From contig JAMKCH010019719.1 in assembly GCA_023653785.1 (NCBI GenBank), forward strand, positions 1-64,000: a stretch of DNA of 64,000 nt. The letters run 5' to 3'. Positions 24,090 through 35,575 of the stretch are shown one piece after another. Below the pieces are notes generated by a model, which saw nothing but the letters and a program-made list of their open reading frames with translations, ran no database searches and had not been told where the DNA came from. How positions within the stretch are numbered: the stretch's first letter is position 1; each line of letters opens with the position of its first letter. A program made the position numbers and the translations under genes. Source of the DNA: Ophioderma brevispina (taxonomy: Eukaryota; Echinodermata; Ophiuroidea; Amphilepidida; Ophiodermatidae).

Positions 24090-24690
24090 GGAGGTGGTCC
24101 ACCCAGGGCCGGGGGAGACCCCTCCGGGGGCCAGGGGCGGATTCCCCGGTAGCTGCTGGATTTGGGCTATTCAGAACCTTCAAGAGGCCAACTTTTTGAG
24201 GGTACATAGTATCCAATTCAAAGAAAGATGGTTTCCAAATTTGCTTCACTGAGACTGGCATGCCCAAGGAATACACATAGCGAGCGTTACTGTCTTTAAT
24301 GAGTGGGATATGTGGGAGCAGAAGCCTCCGGGCCAGGGGCGAGGCCCCCGGAAGCTCAATGCATTTGAGCTATTCAAAGAACCTTCAAGGATGACCACTT
24401 TTGAGGGTTAAATATTAATCAATTCAAAAAAGACAATTTTCTTTCTAACTTTCGCACGGAGACGCCGTATAAGCTTGTACTGCTTAAAGGCTAACTACTA
24501 CATATAGCGAGCGCCAATGTTTTTGAACGTGGGGTGCAAGATCATAGTCCCTGCCGGGGTCCAGGTCGGATCCCCAGAAGCTTCTTGGAGTTTTAGGCTA
24601 TTAAGAGGGTCTTTTTTAAGGGTAAAGTTATGGTAGTAATTCAAATGAAAGAATGGCACTATACAACCGACGGCCAGAAGACTTTTAAGT
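24090..24690. repeat. ~230-bp minisatellite, ~2.5 copies (A2)
   Basis: Counterpart of 15880-16450 with units starting near 24100, 24330 and 24550 (words GGGCCAGGGGCG, TTCAGAACCTTCAAGA, AGCGAGCG). Confidence 0.65.
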
Positions 24691-25012
24691 TTATGCAATG
24701 AGGCTGTAGTTAGGTGAGCGCAATCCAGTCAGTTTTTTTTTTTCTGACCACTTCAGCTCCCCGACGACACTGGTAGACCAAACTTAAGAGGGATGACCCA
24801 TGGCTCCCCTCGCGTTTGCCCATGCCACTGCCAAATTTATTTTGACCCTTTTGATCACAGAGTATTCTGTTGGCACATTAACAATCATGATTACCGGGGA
24901 TGCACTTGAAAACAAACTATTTGTCTTGAGGGTAAGCAATTTGCAAAATAGTTGTGATTTTTTGGATTTATGCTATCTGATTTCAATCTTAATGCGTGTC
25001 CGATGCGGTTGC

Positions 25013-25150
25013 TCCTTTTTTATCTTTCTTCTTTTCTTTCTTCCCCTTCTTTTCTCTTTCCTCTTTCTTTTCTTGTCTCTTCTCTTTCTTCTCTTTCTCT
25101 CATCTCTCTTCTTCTTTTTCTCTCTTTTTTCCTCTTTTTCTTTCTCCTTT
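25013..25150. repeat. CTTT/CTCT pyrimidine tract (A2)
   Basis: About 140 bases of near-pure pyrimidine, counterpart of 16772-16897. Confidence 0.9.
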
Positions 25151-25519
25151 TGAGGATCGCCTGGGGGGGTGCCACCCCCCACAACCCCCCCATGGCGACG
25201 GGCCTGGTATGGTAGAGACTGAAGAGTCGGTTTGGCAGCTTGGATGAAGTTCACTTGATTGTTTGAACTTGCCACTTGGTCCAGTTGGCTTTCCTGAACT
25301 TCGATCTCTTTTTGTAGAGGATGGAAATTGTGATCTGGATGTCACTGATAACCAAGATAGGGCCGTGGCCTGATCTGGGGAATCTAGGGAGGAATCTTTC
25401 TGGAACACGGATCATGAGTTCCAGGGTGACTGTTGACAGGTCGGGAAAGGTAAATGCCCAATGAGTGCTCGACTAGAAGTATGTACAACCTTAGATCATA
25501 ACACGTTGGAGTCATTTAA

Positions 25520-25853
25520 TGTATTTCTTTTCGGTATACGTATGCAAGCAGAATATACTCATTTAAGTGTAAACTATTTGTGTTAATTTTATGGGCTCAA
25601 CCGCTATCTAGATCGTAGGCTATACAACAAAATGAATGGTAAAATCTGGAATTGGCGGGTGCCATTTTGGATTTATGCAATTAGTCGTAGGTTCCACCAA
25701 ACCACCCACTTGGCTTTTTTGACGTTTAGTATGTCATTCTGGGGACCTTATAGCAATGCATTGTGTGAAAAAAAATTCTATTTGCCATTTTTTCCAGGTC
25801 ATATCATAATCTTTTCCCACCTAATATGTGCTGGCGTTCTGTTCTTGGGTTGG
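25520..25853. repeat. right terminal inverted repeat of element A
   Basis: The complement of this stretch follows 12681-13030 step by step. The shared words are ATTGGCGG, CCATTTTGGATTTATGCAA, AGAATTT and GTTCTTGGG, in mirror order. It ends the A2 element and leads directly into segment B. Confidence 0.65.
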
Positions 25854-26045
25854 AACTACCTCATTTTAGTTTTCTCCTGGGGGGCCGCGAACAGTCATGA
25901 ATGGCCAAAACAACAAACACCGGTTTTTTACATACCAAACATATGTACCAATATGTTCACTCTATATAGAGAGGCATGCTAATCTACCAATGGCTTGGTT
26001 CAGTAGCCTTGGATGGCACATTTAACAACAGCTGACTAGTCACTT

Positions 26046-26091
26046 CCCCCCCCCCCTTCCCCCCCCTTAATTTTTTTACCCCCCCCCCCCC
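26046..26091. other. short C-rich insertion, artefact-like
   Basis: C lacks these ~46 bases (36284-36294 reads straight through GCACGTCCTGGG). The insert contains TTAATTTTTTTA flanked by C runs, the same word that occurs between C runs at about 22335-22346 in the large tract. Confidence 0.75.
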
Positions 26092-26714
26092 TGGGATCAT
26101 AAATCATCTAATACAGTGTATTTGTTCATACCATGGTGAATGAAAGCTAAATTGAACTGCGCCCTGGGAGTGATAAGTGCTCATAGTGGTCGGTAATCCA
26201 ACTTGCTCATGATATGAATAGAATCGCGGCGGTATTGGCCCATTGTGGTTTTATTGCAGGTCTGCTTGGTGTGAAGATGGTTAATCATCCAAATCTTAGC
26301 AGCAGACGCTAATAGGATTTGGGGTATTGTTTTATCAAGGGCTGCCTCATGTAGCCTCTTTGTAGCTTATGAAGGCCAAAATTCTATCTATATAGGCGGC
26401 ACTTACAAGTTCCATAAGCGAGGGCAGCTATCAACATCTTCCTGTTTCTTCATATAAGGAATAAATGGTCATTGGAATGGAGGCAGCTCTAGCTTTGCTT
26501 GTTTGTTTCCAGAGAGAATGCCCCTGAAGTTTCTCAGATTTTTCTAATTTTTTTCTTGATACAAGTGTATTTTGGGATAAAAACAACACCTGCGTACAAT
26601 GATAAGTTAGTTGTACAAACACCAACTCAAAATTTGATGGTGAATATAACTATTATGATTATAGAGGGCCTCCGTCTCCTCGCCATCCTTATCCGGCGCA
26701 TGTCTTGCTTACAC

Positions 26715-26820
26715 TAACAACTGATAAAGCTGGCGGTTCAGATGGCTTCCGAACGCCATGCCCTCAAGACACTTCAGCACACACCGAATTAGCACGAACC
26801 CTTCAGTTCAACTGTCTCCT
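26715..26820 (+). pseudogene. possible reverse transcriptase finger fragment (B)
   Basis: The frame reads DKAGGSDG followed, after a frame slip, by a helical stretch ending ELARTLQFN. This fits the K-A-x-G-x-D-G-I-P start of LINE reverse transcriptases. The C copy (36908-37000) is cleaner and reads DGIPNAALETLAHELARTLQ. Downstream residues no longer resemble a reverse transcriptase, so this is at best a short relic and could be chance. Confidence 0.35.
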
Positions 26821-27429
26821 GAGTCTTCAAGAACACCACTTAGACCACTTTAACACGACGAAACCTACTCCTAGACTAGACGGCCACGACAAATCTACTG
26901 CCCCCGTCCCAATGCTTAGCTGTCCATGCTTGTAACTTCCAATTATTTCCTTGTGAGTGATTTTTTTGGAAGGATTGATCTACAACGTACAAGTAAAAGT
27001 TAACGAGGTATTTTCAGTTGTCTCTTTTTCAAATCGTATAAAAATGCTTGTGCGTCGCGTTGATGGAAGACGCAGAGGTCTGAAACAATTTGGGTATAAA
27101 TGTTCATCAGCAACATATAAAAGGTAAAGGTATTGTTTTTAACGTCTAACACAGAAATTCGTGTTAAGTCGATGAGTTGAGGAGTGTGGAATCCATAATC
27201 TTTCAGATTTTTTGTTATCAATACGCGATTTGTCAGGAATTATATTCGTGCAGTCGTCAGGATTTTCTTTCTGTTGTGGCAGCCTTTCTCACCTTTGAGT
27301 CAATTGAGTCACCATCCGAGGCTCTCTCCTCGCTTAAATGCAGCCGTAACTCTCGTAACCGTGGCGTGTGCCAAGAAGGGCATTTTTCCCCCAAAGTTGA
27401 ACTAGCATTCTTCCCCAATATTAACCCTT

Positions 27430-28060
27430 TTCAACTGCAGTTATTTCGTGACGGCACGGCATCCTCCCAGTACCATCCTCCTTCACTAAAAGCGGGCCGA
27501 CGTCTCTGCAAAGCACTCAGGGCAGCATAGTCTTCCCCTACACCTGGACTGGAGGTCTCCCAAAGAAGAATGTCTGACATAATCTGGGCCCCCGAGTCGA
27601 AAGGAATGCCCACGAACATCCGCCTCCCCTGTGGCAACAATCGCAAAAAAACAACAACAACGTCTTATCATTGAGGGGTCTGTATTCAGACCTTAACAAT
27701 TCACACAAAGCGTAACGCCTTCCACACAGGGGCCATATGAAGAGCCATCGCAGTTTTGCTCCACAGCTGTGCTACGACTCGCTGCGCGAAGATGAGAACT
27801 TGTCCGTTGCGAACCATGTTTACTCTGTCCTTTCATTGTACCAACATCAGTCCCCACCCAGCAACCAACTGCCCTATGCATCGACGTAAGATCTTGGCAA
27901 CGACAACCAGGTTTGCAGCTAATGCAACAATCAGCGTAAGAGTAGTCCAATCGGCCAAGTGCCCCTGTTTATTGCCATGTTTATTCGAATAATGTGTCCT
28001 CGGGCGAGTAAATACATTGAACAATATTGTCTCGGTTTCGCCTCCGCCATTTTAACTGCT
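27430..28060 (-). pseudogene. unrecognised minus-strand frame, B copy
   Basis: I do not recognise a family. In the C copy (37620-38240) the minus strand reads a basic start with two CxxC-like cysteines (KCIYCRGHIIRHKHGHKQ), then a leucine/alanine-rich helical stretch (ALGELVAEVGLMLGTMKTE) and WEDAVPSRNN. In B the same pieces appear in several frames because of single-base indels. Persistence of amino-acid-like composition hints at a decayed coding segment, but there is no start or splice evidence. Confidence 0.3.
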
Positions 28061-28109
28061 TCGACACATTATCCTCGCCACCAATACTGAACCCTTACCC
28101 TTAAACTAA

Positions 28110-28275
28110 ATTATAATCATTGCAAAACTTTCTTTGAAGTGGTAGTTGATCTATAGGGAATGTTGGATTAATATCAAAACATTCATAATATTTCACGCGA
28201 AGTGCAAATTAGAGAGCGTGATGTGGCCCTGTTTTAACGTGTATTTCGATGGAGCCGTTTATTATCGTGTGCGCC
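28110..28275 (+). repeat. dispersed repeat (B copy)
   Basis: Relative of 3835-3995, nearly identical to 38293-38455. Confidence 0.6.
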
Positions 28276-28499
28276 CCTAAAAAGAAAATTGTCCCCGATC
28301 TTCTGCGATGATGCGATACCGAGTAATGGTATCACATTAACCAGTGTGTTAAATTTTGAAATGCAAAGCTATAAAGCTTCTTTATGATCATCAATAATAA
28401 ATTTTTTTGTAACATGGCACTGTCGGTTTAATACTGGTATTAGAAGAGTCGCTTCATAGTTAAAAAGCGAGTGCGAAAAGTAGCCTTGTTTGGAAGAAT

Positions 28500-29360
28500 A
28501 GAAATACCTATCAAGAAACTACAATTGTTATTGAAAGGAATCCCATCTGATCATTTTACTCAGTGTATCTAAGAGAAATCTGGGACCACCAATCTTTTAA
28601 ACTGGCAGCAGTGGGCGATTGCCCAAGGGCGCTCTAGTCTTGCTATAATCAGGGTTGTAAAATCACACGTCAAAATATTTACTTTGAATCTGGCATGATC
28701 GTCGTCCTATGGACGAGTGTATACCGTGACGTTGGATCTAGCACCGTCATCGGACAACGACATACCCTCAAGAGCAGAACTAAACCCGACTTGAGTGTCG
28801 GTGATTTCCAGATTCTGTGGAATGATATGTACGAATATGTCATAAAATAACACCCGTGGGCAATGATTTCATAATACTGAGGACATTACCCCCGACATCC
28901 ATAAAAAGGAATATCCAGAGATATTTGCGACTTTGGGAGAGGCCCTGAATTCTGATTCACGAGCAAAAGTCCTCTTGGGGACATGCTAGCCAAGGGGTCG
29001 GCGTGCTAATCGATGTTTGTCGAATGAAAGCGCTCGGTTTCTAAGCGATACGAAAAGATTACCAATATGCTGCATGGCTGTATGATTGGGGTTTGATCTG
29101 CATACAAACACACACAAATAATAGCCCCTCAAACAAATGCTCCTAAATTCTTATGTAGTAATGGTCAAAGTCCATGACTCTTTTTCTATGGTTGAAGTTA
29201 ACGGATTCGTACTTCCAGATGACTTCAGCACAGATTAAAGACCAAAAAAGAACTTTAGAAAATTCACAAATCGTGTATTTTTTTACTTCCGTCTTGATAC
29301 ATAAACATACAATTGAGTACTGTTCAATAATGTGCGTATCAAACACACTCGTTAGTGAAC
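28500..29360. other. no gene recognised (B)
   Basis: Collinear with 38640-39510. Frames are short and show no domain. Confidence 0.4.
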
Positions 29361-29389
29361 TCTTCACATTAACTTTTCATGCATGGCAC

Positions 29390-29785
29390 TTGTCCGATCG
29401 TCGGGTCAATTTGAATACTGACCATTCGTGGAAATTCTTTGTCCACTTGTTTTACCATCTACTGCTGCCTTGGAAATACTTTGTCTCTTGGACGACAAGG
29501 ACGTTCGTCACACATACGAAATGGTAAAACCATTCCTTGTCTCTTGCGGGTGGCATCCAAAGAATGGTAGGGCCTGAAAATTCGCCAGACCTACGTTCCC
29601 CAGCCCGCGAGGTTTCTGTGGGACAGCCTTAAGTTCTGCGTATGCTATGTCAAGGCAAGAGATTGAACTGTATGACTTTGAATTGGGTTACTACCCCTCA
29701 GAAGCGTGTAGACCTCTCAATACGTCATGTGTATACCGATGTCCAGAGGACATGAAAAGCGTGGGCGATCCCACATTATTGAATA
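29390..29785 (+). pseudogene. Tc1-type transposase, C-terminal half (B)
   Basis: B counterpart of 39540-39946. The piece around 29480-29640 retains words of the DDE domain (VFLDD-like, then ENSPDL and FLWDS) but is split into different frames by indels. It ends at a stop near 29783. See the C copy for the clearer reading. Confidence 0.6.
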
Positions 29786-29862
29786 TACTCATCTTTTACC
29801 TTTACCCGTTGGTCAATGAACTGAAGTAATGATATCAATCTCTGCCCCAAGCGGTTGCGGGG

Positions 29863-29876
29863 GGGGGGGGGGGCTG
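29863..29876. repeat. G homopolymer run (B)
   Basis: A G run, shorter in the C copy (40021-40033). Run length is unreliable in long reads. Confidence 0.85.
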
Positions 29877-30146
29877 TTAGTAGTCTTTAGAGGGAATTCC
29901 AAGCTAACACAAATAGCGGGGATTTTGCATCGAACACTTCTGAAAAAAAATGCATGCAGATCTCACGCCGACATGTTGTACTCTTCAAGGAGCTGATGTT
30001 TCAGTCAGTTCCAACTATCAAATGTCAAAATACAAAATTCTTGGTTTGTATATATCCCAACAAGTAAACGTTGGCTGTTTCTATAGAGTAGGAGTACAAG
30101 CATTTTAAGAGTTAGCGATTAATGTAATGTTGGGCGCACGAAGTTA

Positions 30147-30492
30147 CAAGGGTGAGTAAAAAACTTGACCCGTTGTGTCCGCCATTTTGAGTTTTTAAAT
30201 AATGTATATATAACCGTGTGTGATATCATCGTAAAGCCGTTTTCCCCTATCCACGGATTCCCATTTGCATGCCTGCGCTATAAAGCAAATGTGATTCCGT
30301 TGACAGTGCAGAAAACCGACTGCTTCATCATTCAACGAACTGTAACTCGGTCGAACCTAACCGATGGGAAAGATCTTTGCATCAAATTAAGATACTAACT
30401 AAGCCTTTCCAGATATATCACATATGTAGATATAGTTACTTGGAAATTCAAAATGGCGGACACAATCAGGGTCAAGTCTTTTGACCACCCTG
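30147..30492. mobile_element. mariner-like MITE (B)
   Basis: The ends CAAGGGTGAGTAAAAAAC and GACCACCCTG match the 6677-7554 family, with TA at both sides. The inner inverted words GTGTCCGCCATTTTGAG and TCAAAATGGCGGACAC are intact. Counterpart of 41035-41394. Confidence 0.8.
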
Positions 30493-30590
30493 TAGATATA
30501 CTTTGTAAATTGAAGGTAGTTGAAAAAGAAATTAGAGGTGAAATTTAATACTATGAGTACAACAAAAACAAAACAAACTCCCCTACCTAA

Positions 30591-31427
30591 AAGCCCATTA
30601 ACACGTTCAAATTTTTTTGATCGACTCGTTGTCAAACTTTTCCCGATGGTTCGGTCTTAATCAAAAGCAATATTTGCAAAATACACGGTCCAACGTCTGT
30701 CAATGTCTTTCCAAAATGTCAGTGATGTCCAGGGGGTTAACTCGGGGTAGACCAACGATGGCTAGGGATATGCCACAAATATGTATAGTGGAGCTACAAA
30801 TAACATAGTAACATAGTCACTCTGCAATTTGAAGTTAAGCATAGGCTACGTACAGCTGACCAACATAATATGAATGTGCTCCTTCACACCACATACAGAA
30901 ACCACACCTATATTACTAAGAAACTTGATGATAAAGCATATTACTTGTAACCACTTGTTCCAATTTCCATTTCCATCTTCTACAAACATCCATCCTTATT
31001 TTTGTTATATAGTCTGGTGGATACATCCCCAAGATATTTCAGAGCTTCTTAATGGTCACCTATTTTTGGCTGATTTGGTTTTTGGGAACAGCCATGCATA
31101 TTAGCCAAGATTCACAGTGAGCAAGCATGCACAGAATGTAATGGTTTTCCAAAAAAAAGAGACTGTCCCTTCTTTCTTGGTAGTGTAAAATTGTGATGTG
31201 GCCAGCATGGTGTACCTGGGAAAGCAATTAACCACCTAGAAGTTGGCCTAAAATAGACAATCCGTTTCCCTTTCCTTTCACTCCACCAAAGTTCTTGGGT
31301 CCCATAATGACCGTGTTCGAAAGTCCAATAACAACCGGTCAAAAAAATCGAATGGGTAACTAAATTTGAAATAGTCGACATGCACCATCCAAGCCGCTCG
31401 CTCGAAACGACCGTGTACATGGGTAGA
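30591..31427. mobile_element. 836-bp insertion in B absent from C
   Basis: C passes from CCCCTACCTAA to TCTTAAAAAGATG directly (41481-41503). The inserted block starts AAGCCCATTAACACG and its complement starts GATCTACCCATGTACACGG, giving short imperfect inverted ends (CCCAT-N-ACACG). There is no recognisable coding domain. Most likely a non-autonomous DNA transposon, superfamily unknown. Confidence 0.5.
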
Positions 31428-31699
31428 TCTTAAAAGATGTACTTTTACATGTTCCATACCCCCTTAATATCTAATGGTACGGTCCTTTAAGCTATCGTAC
31501 TCCGATAAGATCCTCTTTTGAAAAAAATCAGCTGTCTTGATTCTTTTTCAAACCCTTGGGTACTTGATCAAGCACGCATGCAACAACTGCGTAGCACTTC
31601 TTCCCTGGCGACTAAAGAGGGCTTACTTGGTTTAGATCGAAAGTGAACTACGCACCCATGAGATGGCTAAATTGTTTCTCATTAGTGTTATGTGTTGTA

Positions 31700-32690
31700 C
31701 TGTACTAGAGAGAAGCAGAATAGCATCGGGGCCTTATTTAAAGGAGTTCGTTTACCCTCCCACTACAGAAAAGGTTTGACACCTCAGGTAGTTAGTATGG
31801 ACCCTCTACATCAATGCTCGCTAGGTAGTACTCTAAATTGTGGTAAAATCACGTGTTCATAGGGGGCCATTTAAGTTTACACAAGGGGTCAAACTTTTAA
31901 AATTCCCCATATGTTTAAATGTATGCTATTGCCATCTAACATAAGGAGATCCAAAAGAAGTTTGTACCACCTATGACCATTTGTTTTTGGAGTTTAAGAG
32001 TAAAGATGGCTAAATGGTAAAAAGGAATCTCGATTTGTACAGGGTTCAAACTAAAAGTAATCCTGATTATATTTTAAATACTGCAGTTAAGTGCCTGAAG
32101 TAAAGACTCCTAAAAGGTATAGATGTAAAAACACACTTAGGTTAAATGCTTACTTACGAGGATACGGGTCAATAAGGTCAAAAACGCATTGGTAGTGTTG
32201 ACCTGTGAACCTATTTGTCCCATAAAATGGTAAACTTAATGATTGCAGACGGTACAACCATTCCGTATTTTTGACTCATTAAGCTAGATTAACAATTCTA
32301 ATCATTTCAACAAAATTGGGAGCACTTTCCGATTTGACCCCTGTACATAGAAAATTGACCTTTTTACCATTTTTAGCCCCTTTTTTTTTACCTATCACTC
32401 TGCCAACCATTGGTCTAGATGGTACAACCTATCCTTTTTGGAACCTAGGACTAGACGGGACAAATGGCATATTATTTCAACATGATTGTAACATTTAAAA
32501 GTTTTGACCCCTGTGTAACATTAATGGTCCCCCAATTGACAAAGTGACACCACAATTTGATAGTATACCTACCTAGCGTTGATATAGAGGGTCCATACTT
32601 AACTCACCAAAGGTGTCAAACATTTCTGTAGTGAGGGTAAACGAAGATGTTTGACCTGGTGTCCTGCTCCTCCACTATACCTTATTCAGG
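31700..32690. mobile_element. foldback element inserted in B, absent from C
   Basis: Arms of about 400 bases face each other. TCGTTTACCCTC near 31750, ATGGACCCTCTACATCAA near 31797, CAAGGGGTCAAAC near 31883 and AAATGGTAAAAAGG near 32012 recur in reverse complement near 32635, 32595, 32507 and 32362. The loop is about 150-200 bases. C continues from GGCTAAATTGTTT straight to GGCCTGTTAGCG. No coding capacity. Confidence 0.75.
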
Positions 32691-33231
32691 CGACAGCCTG
32701 TCTGGCCTTGTTAGCGGATGATTAATATTCAATATTATATACCTCATATAACGGTCACACTGATTTCAGCATTATGAAGTTTTATTTCTTCTACCTATCA
32801 ATGCACGACAAGAAGGCTATGTAAGATCGTTATAACAGCCTTTGCCGGCCAATATTTGCAACAAAAAAAACACTATATCACGCGGGTCACTTGATTGTTC
32901 CATTTCTTCCGTCAATTTGACCATTCTCTAGTTGTACACTACTACTGCTTTACTTGTGGTTGGGGTAGATCTATTCTGCAGAATCCATTTTGGTTCCTTC
33001 AAAATGGGTCGATTGTGGAGTTAATACGGTTGAGAAAAAAGGAGTTTTGAGACTTTGCGGCAATATCGGAAATGAACTGATAGCCATCTCTGTTTTCCAG
33101 GCGGCGGAGCTCGCCTTTCTTTGGAGACGAATATCCATGAATGGAAATGTCTTTTTGATTAACTACCATTAGAGTTTTGTTGCAGAACTCAATAAGTTCC
33201 TCCTGAAAAAGCCGTGATTCCATGTGAAACC

Positions 33232-33572
33232 GGGGTGAAAGTAATCATTGTCCTGCAGTTATCATAGTCCCCGCTCCTAGAGACGACACGGAATAAACCG
33301 TGAACTATTTGCGTGAAGCATGTCAACTGTCGTTACCTCTCTTGTTCCCACTTGTTTCCCGGACTTTGACCCGGAGGACCTATATCTCCTGCGCCCACAC
33401 CGGTGTAAAGTAACCCGTGTCCGCCGACTCATAGTCCGGGACAATGTGAAAGTATGGCAATCGAGTTCATTGACTCTTACGCAACTTATTCCAGCTTTAT
33501 TCCGTTATCGTCTATGGAGCCCCGGACTATGGCTCCACCGTACTAATATCCTGCTTTCCACCGGGATGTTTT
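33232..33572. other. ~340-bp block in B absent from C
   Basis: C reads AAGCCGGAATGATTTCAGGCAGGTG (42305-42329) where B has this extra block between similar CCGGG words. It is relatively GC-rich and has repeated CGGACT/AGTCCG words. No domain. Could be an insertion in B or a deletion between CCGG words in C. Confidence 0.45.
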
Positions 33573-34757
33573 TCAGTCCAGGTGTTTTGAACTACTGAGA
33601 GTTTTGATACTGTTTGGAGCTCGTCTTAGTAAATGCGCTGTAACTATTGGTATTAACTAATCAGATATCTTGACTTTATCTAATAGTAGAATTTACCAAT
33701 TACAAGCTGATAGTCCAGTACTTCCAAGAAGTCCTTGGAAGTAATTATAACCGGTTTAAACGTTGTTCAGGTTGTTGCACCTTTACTCTTGATTATGGGT
33801 GAATGACAAGGTAATGGCAAAGTCCTCTTAAGAGTTCTATGCTTCACGGTGGCCGCTGGATATACAGTATGAGCTTGTGCAAGATCGTTGGTTTCTGGTC
33901 TTGAGATATTGTTCAATTTCCAGATCTGCTATTGATAGCTTCTCGGATATATGTGTTTTCGAGATTTTCGTCAAATGGTTCCTCGCACGATAAGGTACCA
34001 TGCACTTTTGTGTGAAAGTGAGAGGGAGCATCTTATTGTAAACTTGAGTGCCATCTCTCGGTAAGAGTAGTGTAAAATCATTTTTCGCACTGGTATCATT
34101 TGATGAGCTAGTGAGGAGAACCCGTTATAATCAGACTATGCATTCTTCGCAAATGTAAACTCACTATTAGTTTTCTCCAGGTCGCCTGTTTTATGGGGTC
34201 TTTCTTTGGACTTGCCTTACTTATCTGGCATTTGCATGTCACAATTCTGGGAATCAAACCCTACACTTTGAAAGAAGGAATAAGCTCAAATTTTGATCTG
34301 TTTCGGTTTCTGCCATTTCCTCCTTACAGAAACCTAATCAGAAGGTGGTTCGGTTTCGCGGAGGGATAGCGGGTGTGGCGAAGTCTGCCTTCTGCCCCCA
34401 GGCATGCATGCATAAATGTATTATGTTGTTCTAGGATTCTGCCAGATGTTTACCGTTCTTGTTACGTGCTTTATGGTAGGAGAGTTGCCTTTTTCGGACC
34501 AATGGGCACTGAGTCGCATCCAACGGTAAAGCAGTAGTAACGGTAGAGTAACGGTGGCCGAGTAATCGGCAATATCGGTTTATTTGAATCTTCGCTTGCA
34601 GGGCTGTAGCAACAGATGATTATTATTTATGGATTGCCGGTTACTGTCATGACTACGTACGACACATGCGCTCACAGTCACTGATCTTATGAATGCTGAG
34701 AAAAGCTTTCATTGTTCTTTGAAGACAAAAAAAGTCCACACCTCATGTTAGAATTGA

Positions 34758-35285
34758 TCAAAAGTGTGAAAAGCGTGTGGATGCCGCCAATCTCCCTTGC
34801 ATTAAGATTTCCAGAATGAATATGCTATGCTTTTGCAAAGCAATCATGCCTATTTTTAAATACAGATTGTACAATTCTTCGTCCCTAGCTTGGACGAATG
34901 GTTCTACAGTAAAAGTGTTGATCTTGTTTGGTGTCTTTCGACGAATCACCCTTGTTAATACGAAGTTGAATCGTCCCACCCAGTTGTGGTTTACCAGTTT
35001 AAAATGTTGATATATGCTTTTGTATTTCAAAAGCCTAAGTGAGTAACTGAACTCCAATATTTTTGGTGATGACAAATAAATTTTAATTTCATTTTTTCTA
35101 TGCAGACTTGGGTAAATTTGACAATCAACATACTGAGGTGCCTTAGTTTCTTGCTGAGAAAGGATTGGTAAAAAGAGACCAAATGTTTGTTTTATTTTTT
35201 TTTTGTTCAGCTGAGTACATATCACATTGCTAACAAAAGTCAACTTATAAAAAATTATATATATCTTGCTGTACAAATAGTGCAA
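34758..35285 (-). other. open frame of 175 codons, unrecognised (B)
   Basis: The minus strand is open from 35285 to 34758. The C copy is open over a related but differently broken region (43393-43821, 142 codons). Composition is lysine-, isoleucine- and leucine-rich with no domain, as expected in AT-rich DNA. I keep it only because the frame survives in part in both copies. Confidence 0.2.
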
Positions 35286-35575
35286 AAAATTGCAAATGTT
35301 AAAAATTCGCGTCGGAAATTATGGATTATGATTCTGATAGCCGTTATAGAGTAATCATTATTCTAATGCAACTGTGAAACTAACTGTGGCAACTGCTTAA
35401 ATCAATAAAATTGCATATTTATCCCTTCCACATACCTTGTTTTATTTCATTAAGTGCTCTAGTTTGTTTTGTAGGCGCTTTTAAATGGTATTCCCCGACA
35501 TACAGGGTTCTTGTTTCACGTCAATCATATCTTTAAAATTATCTGATATTTTATCTTTTTTTACCCTGCCCAGAT

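Larger units (their letters stand above)
21328..25206. mobile_element. nested TIR element with minisatellite (A2), split by C-rich tract
   Basis: Counterpart of 15628-16951. The ends GAGGCCGTCGCTAGAC and CATGGCGACGGGCCTG are retained. Removing 21438-23951 leaves about 1.37 kb, the same length as in A1. Confidence 0.5.
18315..25853. mobile_element. large inverted-end element A2 (both ends present)
   Basis: The left end CCACCCCAAGAGCCACAATG faces the right end GTTCTTGGG near 25841-25853. The interior matches A1 in the same order: tandem array, antisense reverse transcriptase, SINE-like repeat and nested TIR element. It differs by a 2.5-kb C-rich insertion at 21438-23951. Without that tract the element is about 5.0 kb. 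Confidence 0.6.
25854..35575. repeat. segment B (9.7 kb), duplicated as segment C
   Basis: B is collinear with 36111-44335 over nearly its whole length. B has extra blocks at 26046-26091, 30591-31427, 31700-32690 and 33232-33572. C has an extra duplication at 40.58-41.30 kb. Outside these blocks the differences are scattered single-base indels with few substitutions. No intact gene is seen in either copy. Confidence 0.85.

Noticed and set aside
12215..25500. Calling frame breaks in A1/A2 as biological pseudogenisation
   Set aside because: The two copies break at different bases and mainly by indels, as in uncorrected reads. Only loss of whole domains is treated as real.
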